A stretch of DNA of 64,000 nt from JBBQWZ01 sp038210135 (GCA_038210135.1 JBBQWZ010000009.1:62001-126000), one strand, 5' to 3'. Positions 32,656-42,146 are shown, counted from the first letter of the stretch. Notes: a model not told the origin generated them from the sequence alone. Program-made: numbers and translations.

Positions 32656-33141
32656 ATGGCTGACGCTTCACGCTCAATTTCCCGCAGGGCCGGAATTCTT
32701 GCGTTGGCTTCGGCCGCGACCGCGGCGGCAACGGGTCGCGTGGTGAAGATTTCGGCGAAAACACTTTCGGGCGAAACGTTGGATGCGACGACGCTCCGAG
32801 GCAAGCCGGTGCTGCTTCAATTTTGGACGACCTGGTGCAATTTCTGTCAGAGCGACGAAGGCGCGGTGGAATCGATTGCGCAGAAGTTGGGTCCGAAGGG
32901 GCTGGTGGTTCTGGCAGTCAACGCGTACGAAACCCGGCAAAAAGTGGAAGAGTATCTGCACAAGCATCCGCGCGAATCGAAGATCGCGCTGTTGAACGAA
33001 ACGAACCTGTCCAGCTATTTGACGGGACGGAGCTATCCGATCTACGTACTTTTCGACCGGAGTGGCAGTTCGATCGGCACGCAGATGGGCGCTGGGGGCG
33101 AGCAATCGCTGCGGCGGCTGGTACAGCGGGCCGGGCTCTAA
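32656..33141 (+). CDS. exported thioredoxin-like (TlpA/redoxin) protein
   Basis: 161 residues with an N-terminal signal (SRRAGILALASAATAAATGR). The thioredoxin fold carries the redox motif WCNFC in PVLLQFWTTWCNFCQ, and ends with the cis-proline region SYPIYVLFD. Such proteins reduce disulfides in periplasmic partners, often in cytochrome maturation. It overlaps the convergent HEAT-repeat gene by four bases. Confidence 0.88.
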   Translation: MADASRSISRRAGILALASAATAAATGRVVKISAKTLSGETLDATTLRGKPVLLQFWTTWCNFCQSDEGAVESIAQKLGPKGLVVLAVNAYETRQKVEEYLHKHPRESKIALLNETNLSSYLTGRSYPIYVLFDRSGSSIGTQMGAGGEQSLRRLVQRAGL

Positions 33142-34070
33142 TTCTTTTTGGTATTCGCAGCGCCCGTCGGCTTGGTGGCCGCTGGTTTCGCCGTCGCCTT
33201 ACGTTGGGTGGGCTTGGCAGGCGCGGGCCGCGGAGCGTTGCGAATGGATTCGAGGCGAAGGTAGCCGGCCGCCGCGCGGAGACGAACGGACTCTTTCTTG
33301 TCGAGCAGCAGCGGCACGAACTCCGGCTGCACCGCAGGATCATTACGCAGCGAAAGTGCGTGGACAGCGGCCGCGCGAACGGAGGCGTCTTTATCCTTGA
33401 GAGCGTCTTTGAGGGCGGTTACCGTTTCAGGGCTTTGGTCTCTCGCCAGCAGGAGTGCGGCGGTGGCGCGGCCGGAGACGCCCGCATCCGACAAGATTCC
33501 CTGCATCGACGAGATGCCTTCGCCAAGGCCGGGAATAGGCGCGAATCCGACGCCTTGCCGGAGCGCGAACAAGAACAAGGTTTTCGGTGTGTGCATCATG
33601 CGCATGGCGTCGCGGGTCTGGCTCTTGATAAAGCCGGACGACGTTTTCGATTCGCCGTTCAAGACAGACAGGAGAGCTTCGCGTCCGGTTGCATCCTCCA
33701 AGGCCCACAAGGCGCGGGCGGCGGTAAAGCTGACTTCCGGAACGTCATCCTTCAGCGCTCTTTGCAACATTCCAATTGCTCGCGCATCCTTTAATTCGCT
33801 AATGCCGGCGAGGGCGGCGAGGCGGACGGAGAGGTCTTTGTCGTCGAGCATTTTCTCGAGTTCGGTGCGAAACGGTTCGCCGGTGCTCGCCAGGCTCAGC
33901 GCGGTGACGCCTTCCTTGCGGGTGTCCGGGTTCTTCTCGTGCAGCGCTTCGACGAGCATCACTTTGCATCGCTCGGCGTCAGGGATCGATTGCGCAAACG
34001 CTGGGACTAGGAGTGCCTGCGATAGGACGATGGCGGACGGCAGCCATCGGAAATAGAATGATCGGCCCAT
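33138..34070 (-). CDS. exported HEAT-repeat protein
   Basis: 310 residues from ATG 34070 (AAAGGA upstream) with a signal peptide (WLPSAIVLSQALLVPAFAQ). From about residue 30 to 270 there are HEAT-type repeats of about 30 residues (LDDKDLSVRLAALAGISELK, LKDDVPEVSFTAARALWALE, LKDKDASVRAAAVHALSLR). The tail is rich in Ala, Pro and Lys and probably disordered. A protein-binding scaffold is likely. No enzymatic motif is present. Upstream, 34071-34447 has no gene. Confidence 0.85.
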   Translation of the reverse strand: MGRSFYFRWLPSAIVLSQALLVPAFAQSIPDAERCKVMLVEALHEKNPDTRKEGVTALSLASTGEPFRTELEKMLDDKDLSVRLAALAGISELKDARAIGMLQRALKDDVPEVSFTAARALWALEDATGREALLSVLNGESKTSSGFIKSQTRDAMRMMHTPKTLFLFALRQGVGFAPIPGLGEGISSMQGILSDAGVSGRATAALLLARDQSPETVTALKDALKDKDASVRAAAVHALSLRNDPAVQPEFVPLLLDKKESVRLRAAAGYLRLESIRNAPRPAPAKPTQRKATAKPAATKPTGAANTKKN

Positions 34071-34447
34071 GAAAGCGTTCCTTTTTCGACTGAGTGAATG
34101 CATACAGTATACGGGTCTGGAGCGGGGCTTACCGGGCTGTAGACTGGGCGAGATCTGGAAATCTTTTCTAGCGCGCAAACCGCGGGGAAGAGATTGGCGG
34201 ACAGAGAAACAAGTGGGCTGATTCCAGGAGTCGGAATCCCAATCGAGCCCACTCCGGCGGCGCGTTTGCTCGACTTGGCGCGCCGCTTTTCCGCGCTTTA
34301 TCTGGCGGGCGGGCTGCGGTTCCCCGCCCTGACGGGCGGGGCTATCGTGCCGCCGCTGGTTGCAAAGCGGCAGTGTCAAGTTCTACTATCTGAGTTCCTC
34401 CTTGGACGAGGTTCCGCCTTCTTGGTTGGAAGGCGCAGGAGAACTCG
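34071..34447. other. intergenic region with a CCCCGCCC palindrome; no gene seen
   Basis: 377 bases between divergent genes. The clear structure is CCCCGCCC-TGAC-GGGCGGGG at 34322-34341, a member of the same dispersed palindrome as 10852 and 23548. A GGAG lies 7 bases before the ATG at 34448. Both promoters should lie here but no strong consensus is visible. Confidence 0.6.
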
Positions 34448-36082
34448 ATGCGCACGGTCCTTCCCATTTTCTTCTTGACGCTCGGAGCTCTGGCACAGAG
34501 TCCGGAAGCGAAGGTGACGCCATCCGCGGCGCCGGTTTCAACGCCGAAAGAGAACGCCATGAAGGCCGATCTCATCGGCCAAGTGGACGCCATGAAGAAG
34601 CAGGTTCAGGTGATGGTGGACTCCGTGTTCAGCTTCGCCGAGCTTGGATTTCAGGAGTTCGAGACCTCGAAATATCTCACCGGGATCCTTGAGAAGGAAG
34701 GCTTCAAGATTGAGAGAAATTACGCCGGAATGCCGACGGCGTGGGTCGCGAGTTGGGGTTCGGGCAAGCCGGTGATCTCGCTCGGCTCGGATATCGATTG
34801 CATTCCGCAAGCGTCGCAGAAGCCTGGAGTCGGCTATCACGATGCGCTGATCGAGGGCGCTCCGGGCCATGGGGAAGGCCATAATTCCGGGGTTCCGCTG
34901 AACATCGCGGCCGCGATCGCGGTGAAGAAGATCATGGAGCGAGAGCACCTCAAGGGCACGCTGCGGATCTGGCCCGGCGTGGCGGAGGAGCTGGTCGGCA
35001 CGAAGGCGTATTTCATTCGCGCCGGTATGTTCAAGGACGTCGACGTCGCGCTGTTTACGCACGTGGCGGCGGACTTTGGCGTGTCCTGGGGCGGCAGTCT
35101 GAGTTCAAATGGCCTGGTATCGGTCGAGTATTTGTTCAAGGGCGAGAGCGCGCATGCGGCGGGTGCTCCGTGGCGCGGACGAAGCGCGCTCGATGCGGTC
35201 GAACTGATGGACGTCGGCTGGAATTTCAAGCGTGAACATTTGCGACTGGCCCAGCGTTCGCATTACGTAATTACGAATGGCGGCGATCAGCCGAACGTGG
35301 TGCCTCCGACGGCGTCGGTGTGGTACTACCTGCGCGAGGCCGATTACGAACACATTATGGATCTCTGGAAACTCGCCGACAACATGGCGAAGGGTGCGGC
35401 TTTGATGACCGATACGACGTTCACGTCGCGCCTGCTGGGCGAGGCTTGGCCTGGACATTTCAGCAAGCCGATCGCGGAGACGATGCACGAGAACATCAAA
35501 CGGGTCGGGCTGCCTACGTGGACCGAGGCCGATCAAACTCTCGCGAAAGCGGTTCAAAAAGAGATGAAGGTTCCGACGCGCGGACTCTCGACCAAGGTTC
35601 GCGATATGCGTCCGCCGGTTGTGGCGTCGGAAGACGAAGGACCGGGCAGTGTGCAGCCGACCGGTGGCGGATCCGACGATATCGGCGACGTTTCCTGGGT
35701 GGTGCCGACGGTGACCTTGCGGTTTCCGGCGAACATCCAGGCGGGTCCGGGGCACAATTGGGCGAATGCGATTTCGATGGCGACTCCGATTGCGCACAAG
35801 GGTGTAGTGGCGGGAGCGAAGGTGCAGGCTTTGACGATTCTCGACATCCTGACGCATCCGGAACTGGTGCAGTCGGCCTGGGATTATTTCAACAACGTGC
35901 AGACGAAGACGACGAAATACAAGACGTTCCTCCGCCCGGACGACCAGCCGCCGCTGTGGCTGAACAAGAAGATCATGGACGAATATCGTCCGCGGATGAC
36001 CAAGCAGTATTACGATCCGGCGAAGTATGACACGTACCTGGAGCAACTGGGGATCACGTATCCGACGGTGCGCAAGGAATAG
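34448..36082 (+). CDS. exported M20-family amidohydrolase (AbgB-like)
   Basis: 544 residues with a signal sequence (RTVLPIFFLTLGALAQ). The catalytic part resembles p-aminobenzoyl-glutamate hydrolase subunit B: IDCIPQASQKPGVGYHDALI, then GAPGHGEGHNSGVPLN where most M20D enzymes have a metal-binding Cys-Gly-His; here the cysteine position is Glu. EELVGTKAYFIRAG, the lid-domain GESAHAAGAPWRGRSALDA and the late DVSWVVPTVTLRFPAN also fit. It likely hydrolyses an N-acyl amino acid or peptide. The Cys-to-Glu change may be a subfamily trait. Confidence 0.88.
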   Translation: MRTVLPIFFLTLGALAQSPEAKVTPSAAPVSTPKENAMKADLIGQVDAMKKQVQVMVDSVFSFAELGFQEFETSKYLTGILEKEGFKIERNYAGMPTAWVASWGSGKPVISLGSDIDCIPQASQKPGVGYHDALIEGAPGHGEGHNSGVPLNIAAAIAVKKIMEREHLKGTLRIWPGVAEELVGTKAYFIRAGMFKDVDVALFTHVAADFGVSWGGSLSSNGLVSVEYLFKGESAHAAGAPWRGRSALDAVELMDVGWNFKREHLRLAQRSHYVITNGGDQPNVVPPTASVWYYLREADYEHIMDLWKLADNMAKGAALMTDTTFTSRLLGEAWPGHFSKPIAETMHENIKRVGLPTWTEADQTLAKAVQKEMKVPTRGLSTKVRDMRPPVVASEDEGPGSVQPTGGGSDDIGDVSWVVPTVTLRFPANIQAGPGHNWANAISMATPIAHKGVVAGAKVQALTILDILTHPELVQSAWDYFNNVQTKTTKYKTFLRPDDQPPLWLNKKIMDEYRPRMTKQYYDPAKYDTYLEQLGITYPTVRKE

Positions 36083-36129
36083 GCTGGACCGACGGGTGCG
36101 CGCGTCGGGACCTGCGATAGAATCGTGAT

Positions 36130-37203
36130 TTGCGACGCTTGATTCCTCTGTTGCTCTGCTTCGCGCTGCTGGTTCCGGCGTGGCCGCAATCCGGCAAGAA
36201 GAAGAAAAAATCCGATCCGGAATATACGGAGACGCTTCCCGTGCTGGCGGATCCGCCGAGCGCGATCACGGCGGAGACCCGACGCCTTAGCTTTCGCGTG
36301 TCGCCGCTTTCGGCGAAGGGACTGCTTTCCGCGCAGACGCGGGACGCGATCAAGTCGCTGATGCGGCAAAACGGCGGCGCGCAAATCGTGAAGCTGCGGG
36401 CGTTCGTGGCGGGAACCGGCGACCTACGCCGCGTGCAGACGATCGTCAGCGAAGTGTTTTCGGAAAAGAAGGCGCCGCTGCCGGTGTTGACGACCGTGCA
36501 GGTCGGGCAACTTCCACTCGAAGGTGCGCAGGTGGTGATTGAATCGACGGCAGTCGAAAAGCGGGTGGTTTCACCGGAGGGATTGGCGTTCGTTTCCGGA
36601 GTCGCGGCCGAATCTGTTGGGGCATCGATTGCGCGGCTTGCGAAGATGACTGAAGGCCTAGCGGTGTTACGAGCCACGTGTCTGCTGAGCAGCCTGGACG
36701 ATAGTCCCATGGCGATATCCGGAATCCATGCGGCGTTTCCGGCTGCGGAATCCGCGGTGGTGCAACGCCAGCGGCTGCCGGGAACTCCGGTCTGCGAATG
36801 CGAGGCGGTGGCTAAATTGAATAAGGCGCCGTCGAGTGCGGTGGAGTTTGCGACGCCCGAAGAGAGTACGAAATCGCCGGCGTACACGCAGTTGGTGCGG
36901 GTGGCCACGAACCGGGTGGTTCTCACTGGGCTGCAGATGGGATTCCGGGACACCGAACCGGACGTCCGGCTTGCGTTCGAACGGATCGGCCGGGCGCTCG
37001 AAAGCCAGAAGGCGACTTTCGCCGACGTGGTGATGCTGAGCAACTACCCGCTCTCAAGGTCAATTATCGAGCGTATGCGCGCGGTTCGATTCAGTTATTT
37101 GAACAAGGATCAGCCACCGGCGAGCACGATGGTACTTTTCGAAGGACTGCCGTCGGTGGACGCGTCCTTTGGCATGGATGTTATCGCCGCGCTGCGGAAC
37201 TGA
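36130..37203 (+). CDS. exported protein with tandem RidA/YjgF-like domains
   Basis: 357 residues from TTG 36130 (no good ATG alternative). A signal peptide (LIPLLLCFALLVPAWPQ) and a lysine-rich stretch precede two RidA-like domains: about residues 45-160 (LSFRVSPLSAKGLLSAQTRD ... VQVGQLPLEGAQVVIESTAV) and about 245-357 (FRDTEPDVRLAFERIGRALE ... VMLSNYPLSRSIIERMR). RidA proteins hydrolyse reactive enamines, but the arginine that defines active RidA is not clearly present, so a divergent role is likely. Confidence 0.7.
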   Translation: MRRLIPLLLCFALLVPAWPQSGKKKKKSDPEYTETLPVLADPPSAITAETRRLSFRVSPLSAKGLLSAQTRDAIKSLMRQNGGAQIVKLRAFVAGTGDLRRVQTIVSEVFSEKKAPLPVLTTVQVGQLPLEGAQVVIESTAVEKRVVSPEGLAFVSGVAAESVGASIARLAKMTEGLAVLRATCLLSSLDDSPMAISGIHAAFPAAESAVVQRQRLPGTPVCECEAVAKLNKAPSSAVEFATPEESTKSPAYTQLVRVATNRVVLTGLQMGFRDTEPDVRLAFERIGRALESQKATFADVVMLSNYPLSRSIIERMRAVRFSYLNKDQPPASTMVLFEGLPSVDASFGMDVIAALRN

Positions 37204-37364
37204 ACCGTTACAGGGTCTCCGCGCGGGTCCCATCGCTGACGCTAAGGCTTCCAGTCCTGATCTGGGGAGGCAAGGCCACGTGGCTACTTGCTGACGTAAA
37301 AATAAAGCCCGGCGGAAACGATCCGTCCGCCGCCGTAATCCGTACTATGACTGAGTCGAATAGC

Positions 37365-37373
37365 TGGTATACT
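37365..37373 (+). promoter_or_regulatory. extended -10 promoter for the 37408 gene
   Basis: TGG-TATACT forms an extended -10 element 34 bases before the ATG; GGAGGGG follows as ribosome-binding site 3-4 bases before the start. No clear -35. Between 37204 and this point lie a GGTCCCATCGCTGACGCT repeat copy and a GC-rich hairpin but no gene. Confidence 0.6.
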
Positions 37374-37407
37374 CATCAACGACGTACTGTCACCCTGGGA
37401 GGGGTTC

Positions 37408-37719
37408 ATGAAAAAGTTTCTTTTCGCTACCGTTTTATCGTTCGCAGCATTCACTGCTACCGCAGCCGCTGAAGAGTGGAAAGGTACCATCTCCGACAGC
37501 AAGTGCGGAGCCGCCCATGCTGACGCGTCCGAGAAGTCTCAGGCCTGCGTTCGCAAGTGCGTCGAAGGTGGCTCGGCGGCCGTGTTCGTAGTGGACGGCA
37601 AGGTGTTGAAGATCGACGCCGCGTCGATGGATAAAGTGAAGCCGCACCTCGGTCATAAGGTCACCATCAACGGCAAGCTCGACGGCGACACGGTCACTGT
37701 CAACTCGATCAAGATGTAA
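37408..37719 (+). CDS. small secreted protein (DUF5818-like)
   Basis: 103 residues from ATG 37408. A signal peptide (KKFLFATVLSFAAFTATAAA) is followed by EEWKGTISDSKCGAAH and a compact domain with three cysteines (SKCG, QACVRKCVEGG) and an OB-like strand pattern (VFVVDGKVLKID, HLGHKVTINGKLDGDTVTV). Proteins with this SDSKCGxxH start are frequent in Acidobacteria and unnamed. Strong promoter, ribosome-binding site and terminator suggest high expression. Confidence 0.8.
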   Translation: MKKFLFATVLSFAAFTATAAAEEWKGTISDSKCGAAHADASEKSQACVRKCVEGGSAAVFVVDGKVLKIDAASMDKVKPHLGHKVTINGKLDGDTVTVNSIKM

Positions 37720-37755
37720 TCGCGCGCGGGAGATTCCCGCGAGTAAAGTTTTGTT

Positions 37756-37799
37756 AAAAAAGCCGTTCAGTGCTCCCGCAGCGCTCGGACGGCTTTTTT
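37756..37799 (+). terminator. intrinsic terminator after the 37408 gene
   Basis: AAAAAAGCCGT (37756-37766) pairs with ACGGCTTTTTT (37789-37799); the T run provides the release signal. The A/T symmetry means it may serve both the plus-strand gene and the convergent gene that ends at 37804. Confidence 0.9.
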
Positions 37800-37803
37800 G
37801 CGT

Positions 37804-38496
37804 TTACTTCTTCTTTTTGACCGCGTCCGGATCCATAAACTCCATCACGATGCGGCCGGCGGGTCCTTTATAGATGAGGGAGAGCTCTTTGCCCTTCACT
37901 TTGCCGTCGATTGGGAAGTATAGGAATCCGGTCACTGGCTCAAGCGATTCCTTCTCCGGCAGGCCCTTGGTTTTCAGGATTTCGAGCAAAGGATTTTCCT
38001 TATCGTTGGTGGCGGCCTTGGGATCGCTGCCGCTTTTGTCGGCGCCCCCGATCTGGGCCTTGCCTTCCGGCTGCTTTCCAATGCGGCGGGTACCGATTCC
38101 GGGGCCGCTCCAGGTGGGGCCGTTGCGGTCGCCATACATGCCCGCGGTCGCGCTGCGGCCTTCTTTAATGACTAAGGCGTCCTTCCCAGCGAGTTGCGAT
38201 GGGGAGAACGCCGAAGAGCGCTGGCCGTCCTTGTGAGAGAGCAGAGTGAAATCGTCTGGCGACATCTGGAGCGGCTTGTCGGTTCGGGGCGACACCTTGA
38301 TCTCGACGATCACGATCTCGCGGCCCGGATCGAGCCCGAGCATTTGCTGGACGACATCTTTGTCGGCAAACACGGTGCCAGCCAGATCCACGTCGTCGTT
38401 GCCATTCCGCCCAACAGCCGGTTTCTTTTCGTTCGCGGCGTAGGCAGCGACCGAAACCGCCAGAAATCCGGCCAAAAGCCATGAAAACAATCGCAT
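37804..38496 (-). CDS. exported hypothetical protein
   Basis: 230 residues with a signal peptide (FSWLLAGFLAVSVAAYA). A beta-rich middle includes GREIVIVEIKVSPRTDKPLQ and MSPDDFTLLSHKDGQRSSAF, then a glycine-rich low-complexity stretch (about 115-170) and a final GRIVMEFMDPDA. The layout resembles acidobacterial exported proteins with a DUF4352-like fold, but I cannot assign a family. A lysine-rich tail ends the protein. Confidence 0.7.
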   Translation of the reverse strand: MRLFSWLLAGFLAVSVAAYAANEKKPAVGRNGNDDVDLAGTVFADKDVVQQMLGLDPGREIVIVEIKVSPRTDKPLQMSPDDFTLLSHKDGQRSSAFSPSQLAGKDALVIKEGRSATAGMYGDRNGPTWSGPGIGTRRIGKQPEGKAQIGGADKSGSDPKAATNDKENPLLEILKTKGLPEKESLEPVTGFLYFPIDGKVKGKELSLIYKGPAGRIVMEFMDPDAVKKKK

Positions 38497-38620
38497 GCTG
38501 CTCGCCCTCTAGTTCATCGTCCCCCCGAAATCGGTCGCAAGTCAACCTAAAGGTCTCGCGTAAGCTTGCCGATACTAGCCTAGAACTGGAGTGCGCCAAG
38601 TTCCATACGAGAGCCGTCAA

Positions 38621-41080
38621 ATGAATCGAATCAACAAGTTATCATTGGGACTATTTTTCATCATCGGGTCCGTTTGGGCCCAAACCCAGCCGATTTCAAG
38701 CATACGAATCCTTACGGAGCCGCAAGGCGCGCGCTTTTATGTCGATGGGCAGGTCTACACCAGCGCGCAAGTCTTTCTGTGGCCAAAGGGCAGCAAGCAC
38801 ACGCTCGAATTCCCCCTGTTTCAACTGGCGGACGGCACGGCGACCTACCAGCTGAGCCTGGATGGCAACATCCAGTGGTTGTTTGGTGGCTGGCAGGATA
38901 ATAAGGGCTTTCTGTTGACCAACAGTTCGACGACGCAGGTCATCACGGCGGACGGGACCATTACACAGTTCAAGGCCACGCTGACGCCGTCCTACAAGCT
39001 GTTTCTTCGTTTCTCGACCTCTCCGACGGCCCAGCCAAACTGCGGCGGCGCGCCAGGGGATCCGCCTCAGGATGCTCCGCGATCCGGCTTGGTCTACCTG
39101 AACGGCAGCTGTTACGGCGCGAATGCCGACCTGTTTGTCCCCGTGGGACCGCTGACCTTGAATGCTTACCCGTATCCGGGCTGGGTGTTCGTTGGCTGGT
39201 CCGTGAATGGCAGCACTCCGGCGCCGTACCTCACGCAGTTCAACCACGGCGGACCGGACGTGTTCAACGCCATCTTCGCCCAAGGTAAGCGCGTCAAGTT
39301 CGTGACCGACCCGTTCGGCCTTCAGGTCCTGGTGGACCGCACTCCGGTGCCGACCTCCGGGATCGGCATTATCGACATTACGCTGCCCTACAATTTCGCC
39401 GTTCAGTCCGTTTGCGACCCGGATTTCAACCGGTTGCCGCCAAATGCGCCGGCCACAATGGCGCCCCTCTGCTACGGCGAATTCGATTTCTATCCCGGCT
39501 CCGCGCACACAATCGGTGCGGCAAGCCCGCAATACGACAAAAAGGGCAAACTCTGGGTGTTCGATAGCTTCACCAACGGCGTGAGTGCCAACGGCACCTA
39601 TACGTCGGATTCGAACACTTCGACCAAGGACATTGTCGTCGCAAAATTTGTGCCCGGCGCAAAGGCCAGCGTCGTCACGACGCCACCGGGAATGAAGGTC
39701 TCAGTGGACGGCCGCGACAACTGGGGCAGTTACAATTTCGTCTGGGCGGCTGGTTCGAAGCACCACTTGACTGCGCCCGCGACACAGATCTATAACGGAC
39801 GCCAATACACCTTCCGCAGCTGGTCGAATGGCGGCGCGGCGGACCAGGATATCGTCATCGATTCGACCACGACGAACTGGGCAATTACGGGCATCTTTGA
39901 TGTCCAGCCGCAGGTGACGTTGAAATCGAATCCGGCGGGTGTGATCTTGACCGTTGATGGCCAGCCTTGCAAGACGCCGTGCGTCCTCGATCGCGCGAAG
40001 GGCTCGACGGCGACCGTCGTCGCACCGGCACAGATTCAGCAAAGCGACCTGCAGCGCATGGATCTTGTCGGTTGGTCTGACTCGGCGAGTCCGGGCCGGT
40101 CCATCGCCTTCAATGCGGATACGCAGGTGTTGTCCGCGAACTACCAGACCAGTTTCCGCTTGTCACTGATCGCGGATCCTGCCGGGTCCGCTACGTTCCA
40201 GGTGACTCCGGCCTCGGCTGACAACTTCTATCCTTCAGGTTCGGTCCTCAATGTCGTCGCGACGGCCAGCCGCGGCTTTAAGTTCCGCCGTTTCGATGGC
40301 GACATCACCGGTACCTTGCCGACCGGGACGCTGACCATGCTCGCTGGTGAATCGGCGATCGCGTACTTCGACAAGGTCGCTTTCATTCCGTCCGCCGGCA
40401 TCAAGAACGCCGCTGGAGATACTCCCGAAACTGGCCTCGCGGCGAACTCGGTCTTCGCGATCTACGGCGACAACCTGGCCGGCGAATTCCAGGTGGGCCA
40501 ATCGAATCCCCTGAGCCAGACCATTGGAGGGGCCGCCGTAGTGATCAAACCGGGCGACCGTATTGTCTCCCTGCTTTTCGTATCGCCGACGCAAATCAAC
40601 GGAATCATTCCGTCCGATCTGGCTGAGGGTACCTACACGATGAACGTGCAGTGGAATGGGCAGAATGTCTCGGGCGACTTCAAGGTGGTCCGCAATGCGC
40701 CGGGCTTGTTTACGACGACGGTAGGCGGTTCGCAATTCGTGGTCGCCACCCACGCGGACGGCTCGCTCGTCAATCAGGACAGTCCTGCGACGAAGGGCGA
40801 AACCATCGACGTCTTCGGTACCGGCTTCGGCCCGTATGACCGTGCGGTCATCGACGGCTTCACGATTCCCGGAGCCATTACTTACAAGGTGGTGGATTTG
40901 GTCGAAGCGACGCTCGGCGATCAGAAACTCACGGTTACGGCTTCGCAAGCTGCCTCGGATATGGCGGGGACCACGCTAACGAAGATCGTCATTCCGTCGA
41001 GCGCTGCCTCAGGGTCTTCCAGCCTTACGTTTAAGGTGAACGGAAAGTCCTCAAATTCCGTGCTGGTACCGGTGCAGTAG
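38621..41080 (+). CDS. large exported protein with PEGA-like repeats and Solibacter C-terminal domain (TIGR03437-like)
   Basis: 819 residues from ATG 38621 (an upstream GTG at 38591 is possible). After a signal peptide, about residues 20-530 contain repeated PEGA/InlB-like beta units (ILTEPQGARFYVDGQ, VTDPFGLQVLVDRTPVPTSG, VTTPPGMKVSVDGRDNWGSY, LKSNPAGVILTVDGQPCKTP). From about residue 570, AGIKNAAGDTPETGLAANSV, FAIYGDNLAG and QINGIIPSDLAEGTYTMNVQ match the C-terminal domain named after Solibacter. The role is probably surface or matrix structure. This is the best single taxonomic marker in the window. Confidence 0.88.
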   Translation: MNRINKLSLGLFFIIGSVWAQTQPISSIRILTEPQGARFYVDGQVYTSAQVFLWPKGSKHTLEFPLFQLADGTATYQLSLDGNIQWLFGGWQDNKGFLLTNSSTTQVITADGTITQFKATLTPSYKLFLRFSTSPTAQPNCGGAPGDPPQDAPRSGLVYLNGSCYGANADLFVPVGPLTLNAYPYPGWVFVGWSVNGSTPAPYLTQFNHGGPDVFNAIFAQGKRVKFVTDPFGLQVLVDRTPVPTSGIGIIDITLPYNFAVQSVCDPDFNRLPPNAPATMAPLCYGEFDFYPGSAHTIGAASPQYDKKGKLWVFDSFTNGVSANGTYTSDSNTSTKDIVVAKFVPGAKASVVTTPPGMKVSVDGRDNWGSYNFVWAAGSKHHLTAPATQIYNGRQYTFRSWSNGGAADQDIVIDSTTTNWAITGIFDVQPQVTLKSNPAGVILTVDGQPCKTPCVLDRAKGSTATVVAPAQIQQSDLQRMDLVGWSDSASPGRSIAFNADTQVLSANYQTSFRLSLIADPAGSATFQVTPASADNFYPSGSVLNVVATASRGFKFRRFDGDITGTLPTGTLTMLAGESAIAYFDKVAFIPSAGIKNAAGDTPETGLAANSVFAIYGDNLAGEFQVGQSNPLSQTIGGAAVVIKPGDRIVSLLFVSPTQINGIIPSDLAEGTYTMNVQWNGQNVSGDFKVVRNAPGLFTTTVGGSQFVVATHADGSLVNQDSPATKGETIDVFGTGFGPYDRAVIDGFTIPGAITYKVVDLVEATLGDQKLTVTASQAASDMAGTTLTKIVIPSSAASGSSSLTFKVNGKSSNSVLVPVQ

Positions 41081-41107
41081 AAGACGCGCGCCGGCGACTG
41101 CGAAAGA

Positions 41108-42055
41108 CTAGCGGCCGTCGTCGGCCATCGCGTAATAACCCTTGCGCGTCTGAACCTTGTAATCTTTCTCGTTCGTCTTGATCTCGATCTTGCGAAACGA
41201 GCCGTCGCGGTTCGGATTCGTAGGCGTGTAGGCGATCGAATACTGGCTCCGCATTTCTTCCTGCAACTCGCGGAAGCAATCGTCGAGGGTGTGCTTGCGG
41301 TCCACATGGAACACGCGTCCACCAGTCTCGTCGGACATCTTCTTCAGGTTCCCTTCGCCCGATCCAAACATCGACTGATAACGCGGATCGGCGTAGTAAA
41401 TGCTGTAGACGATCGTGTCCGCCTTCTGCGACGCTTCGATCGCTTCCTGGATTTTGTATCGGCTTCCCTGGTCGCCACCATCCGTAATCAGCACGATCAC
41501 CTTGCGGCCCACTTCGCTCTTTAGTTTCTCGTTAGCCGCCAGGTAAACCGCGTCGTACATGATCGTTCCGCGCATCTGCGAAGCGGTCGGAACCGGACCG
41601 GGATGAAGACCACCCACCGGAACCGAAAGTCGCATCTGGTCCAAGCCCTGGCGCAGCAATTTCGGCGAACTCGTCGTGTCCTGGAGCAACTCGGCTTCGG
41701 ACCCAAACGTGATCAAAAAAGCGACGTCTTTTTTGCGCAGCACCTTCTCAAAAAACTGCGTTGCGGCCGACCGCTCGATGCCGATTAGACTCTCCTGGCT
41801 CTTGCTGACGTCCACCAAAAGGCCGATCGTCAAGGGCACGTCGGTTTCCCGCAGGAACGTCTTGATGGTCTGTTTTTGACCATTTTCAAAGACCTGGAAG
41901 GCGTCCTTCTCCAGATTCGAAACCAGCCCCCCACCCTTATTCTTCACGGTGAAAAGAAGGTTGACGAGGTTGACGTCCACCTTGATCACGGAGTCTTCCT
42001 GGGCGAGGACGGGGAGAGCGAAAGCGACAAGAGCAATTCCGGCAAACGAACGCAT
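41108..42055 (-). CDS. exported VWFA-domain protein (TIGR03436-like, acidobacterial)
   Basis: 315 residues from ATG 42055; an ATG three codons upstream (42064) is equally possible. The signal peptide is SFAGIALVAFALPVLAQ. The domain starts VIKVDVNLVNLLFTVKNKGG and FQVFENGQKQTIKTFLRETD, typical of the acidobacterial VWFA-related family, followed by the metal-site DVSKSQES (DxSxS) and VLITDGGDQGS. The C-terminus ends with RSQYSIAYTPTNPNRDGSFR. Function is unknown; adhesion or complex assembly is often assumed. Confidence 0.9.
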   Translation of the reverse strand: MRSFAGIALVAFALPVLAQEDSVIKVDVNLVNLLFTVKNKGGGLVSNLEKDAFQVFENGQKQTIKTFLRETDVPLTIGLLVDVSKSQESLIGIERSAATQFFEKVLRKKDVAFLITFGSEAELLQDTTSSPKLLRQGLDQMRLSVPVGGLHPGPVPTASQMRGTIMYDAVYLAANEKLKSEVGRKVIVLITDGGDQGSRYKIQEAIEASQKADTIVYSIYYADPRYQSMFGSGEGNLKKMSDETGGRVFHVDRKHTLDDCFRELQEEMRSQYSIAYTPTNPNRDGSFRKIEIKTNEKDYKVQTRKGYYAMADDGR

Positions 42056-42146
42056 GGTTACCATGGTAGACGCTCGCTGGCGGACGCAAGGTTGCAACCA
42101 AGTTTGGCGTGTGGCTTTTGCGCTCTGGCGGCCGCGGGAGGCGATA

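Noticed and set aside
37245..37345. Possible cyclic-di-GMP riboswitch upstream of the 37408 gene (GCAAG...CTTGC and GACG...AAAGCC pattern)
   Set aside because: The conserved core spacing and sequence of GEMM riboswitches do not fit, and the likely promoter lies downstream of the structure, so it would not be transcribed with the gene.
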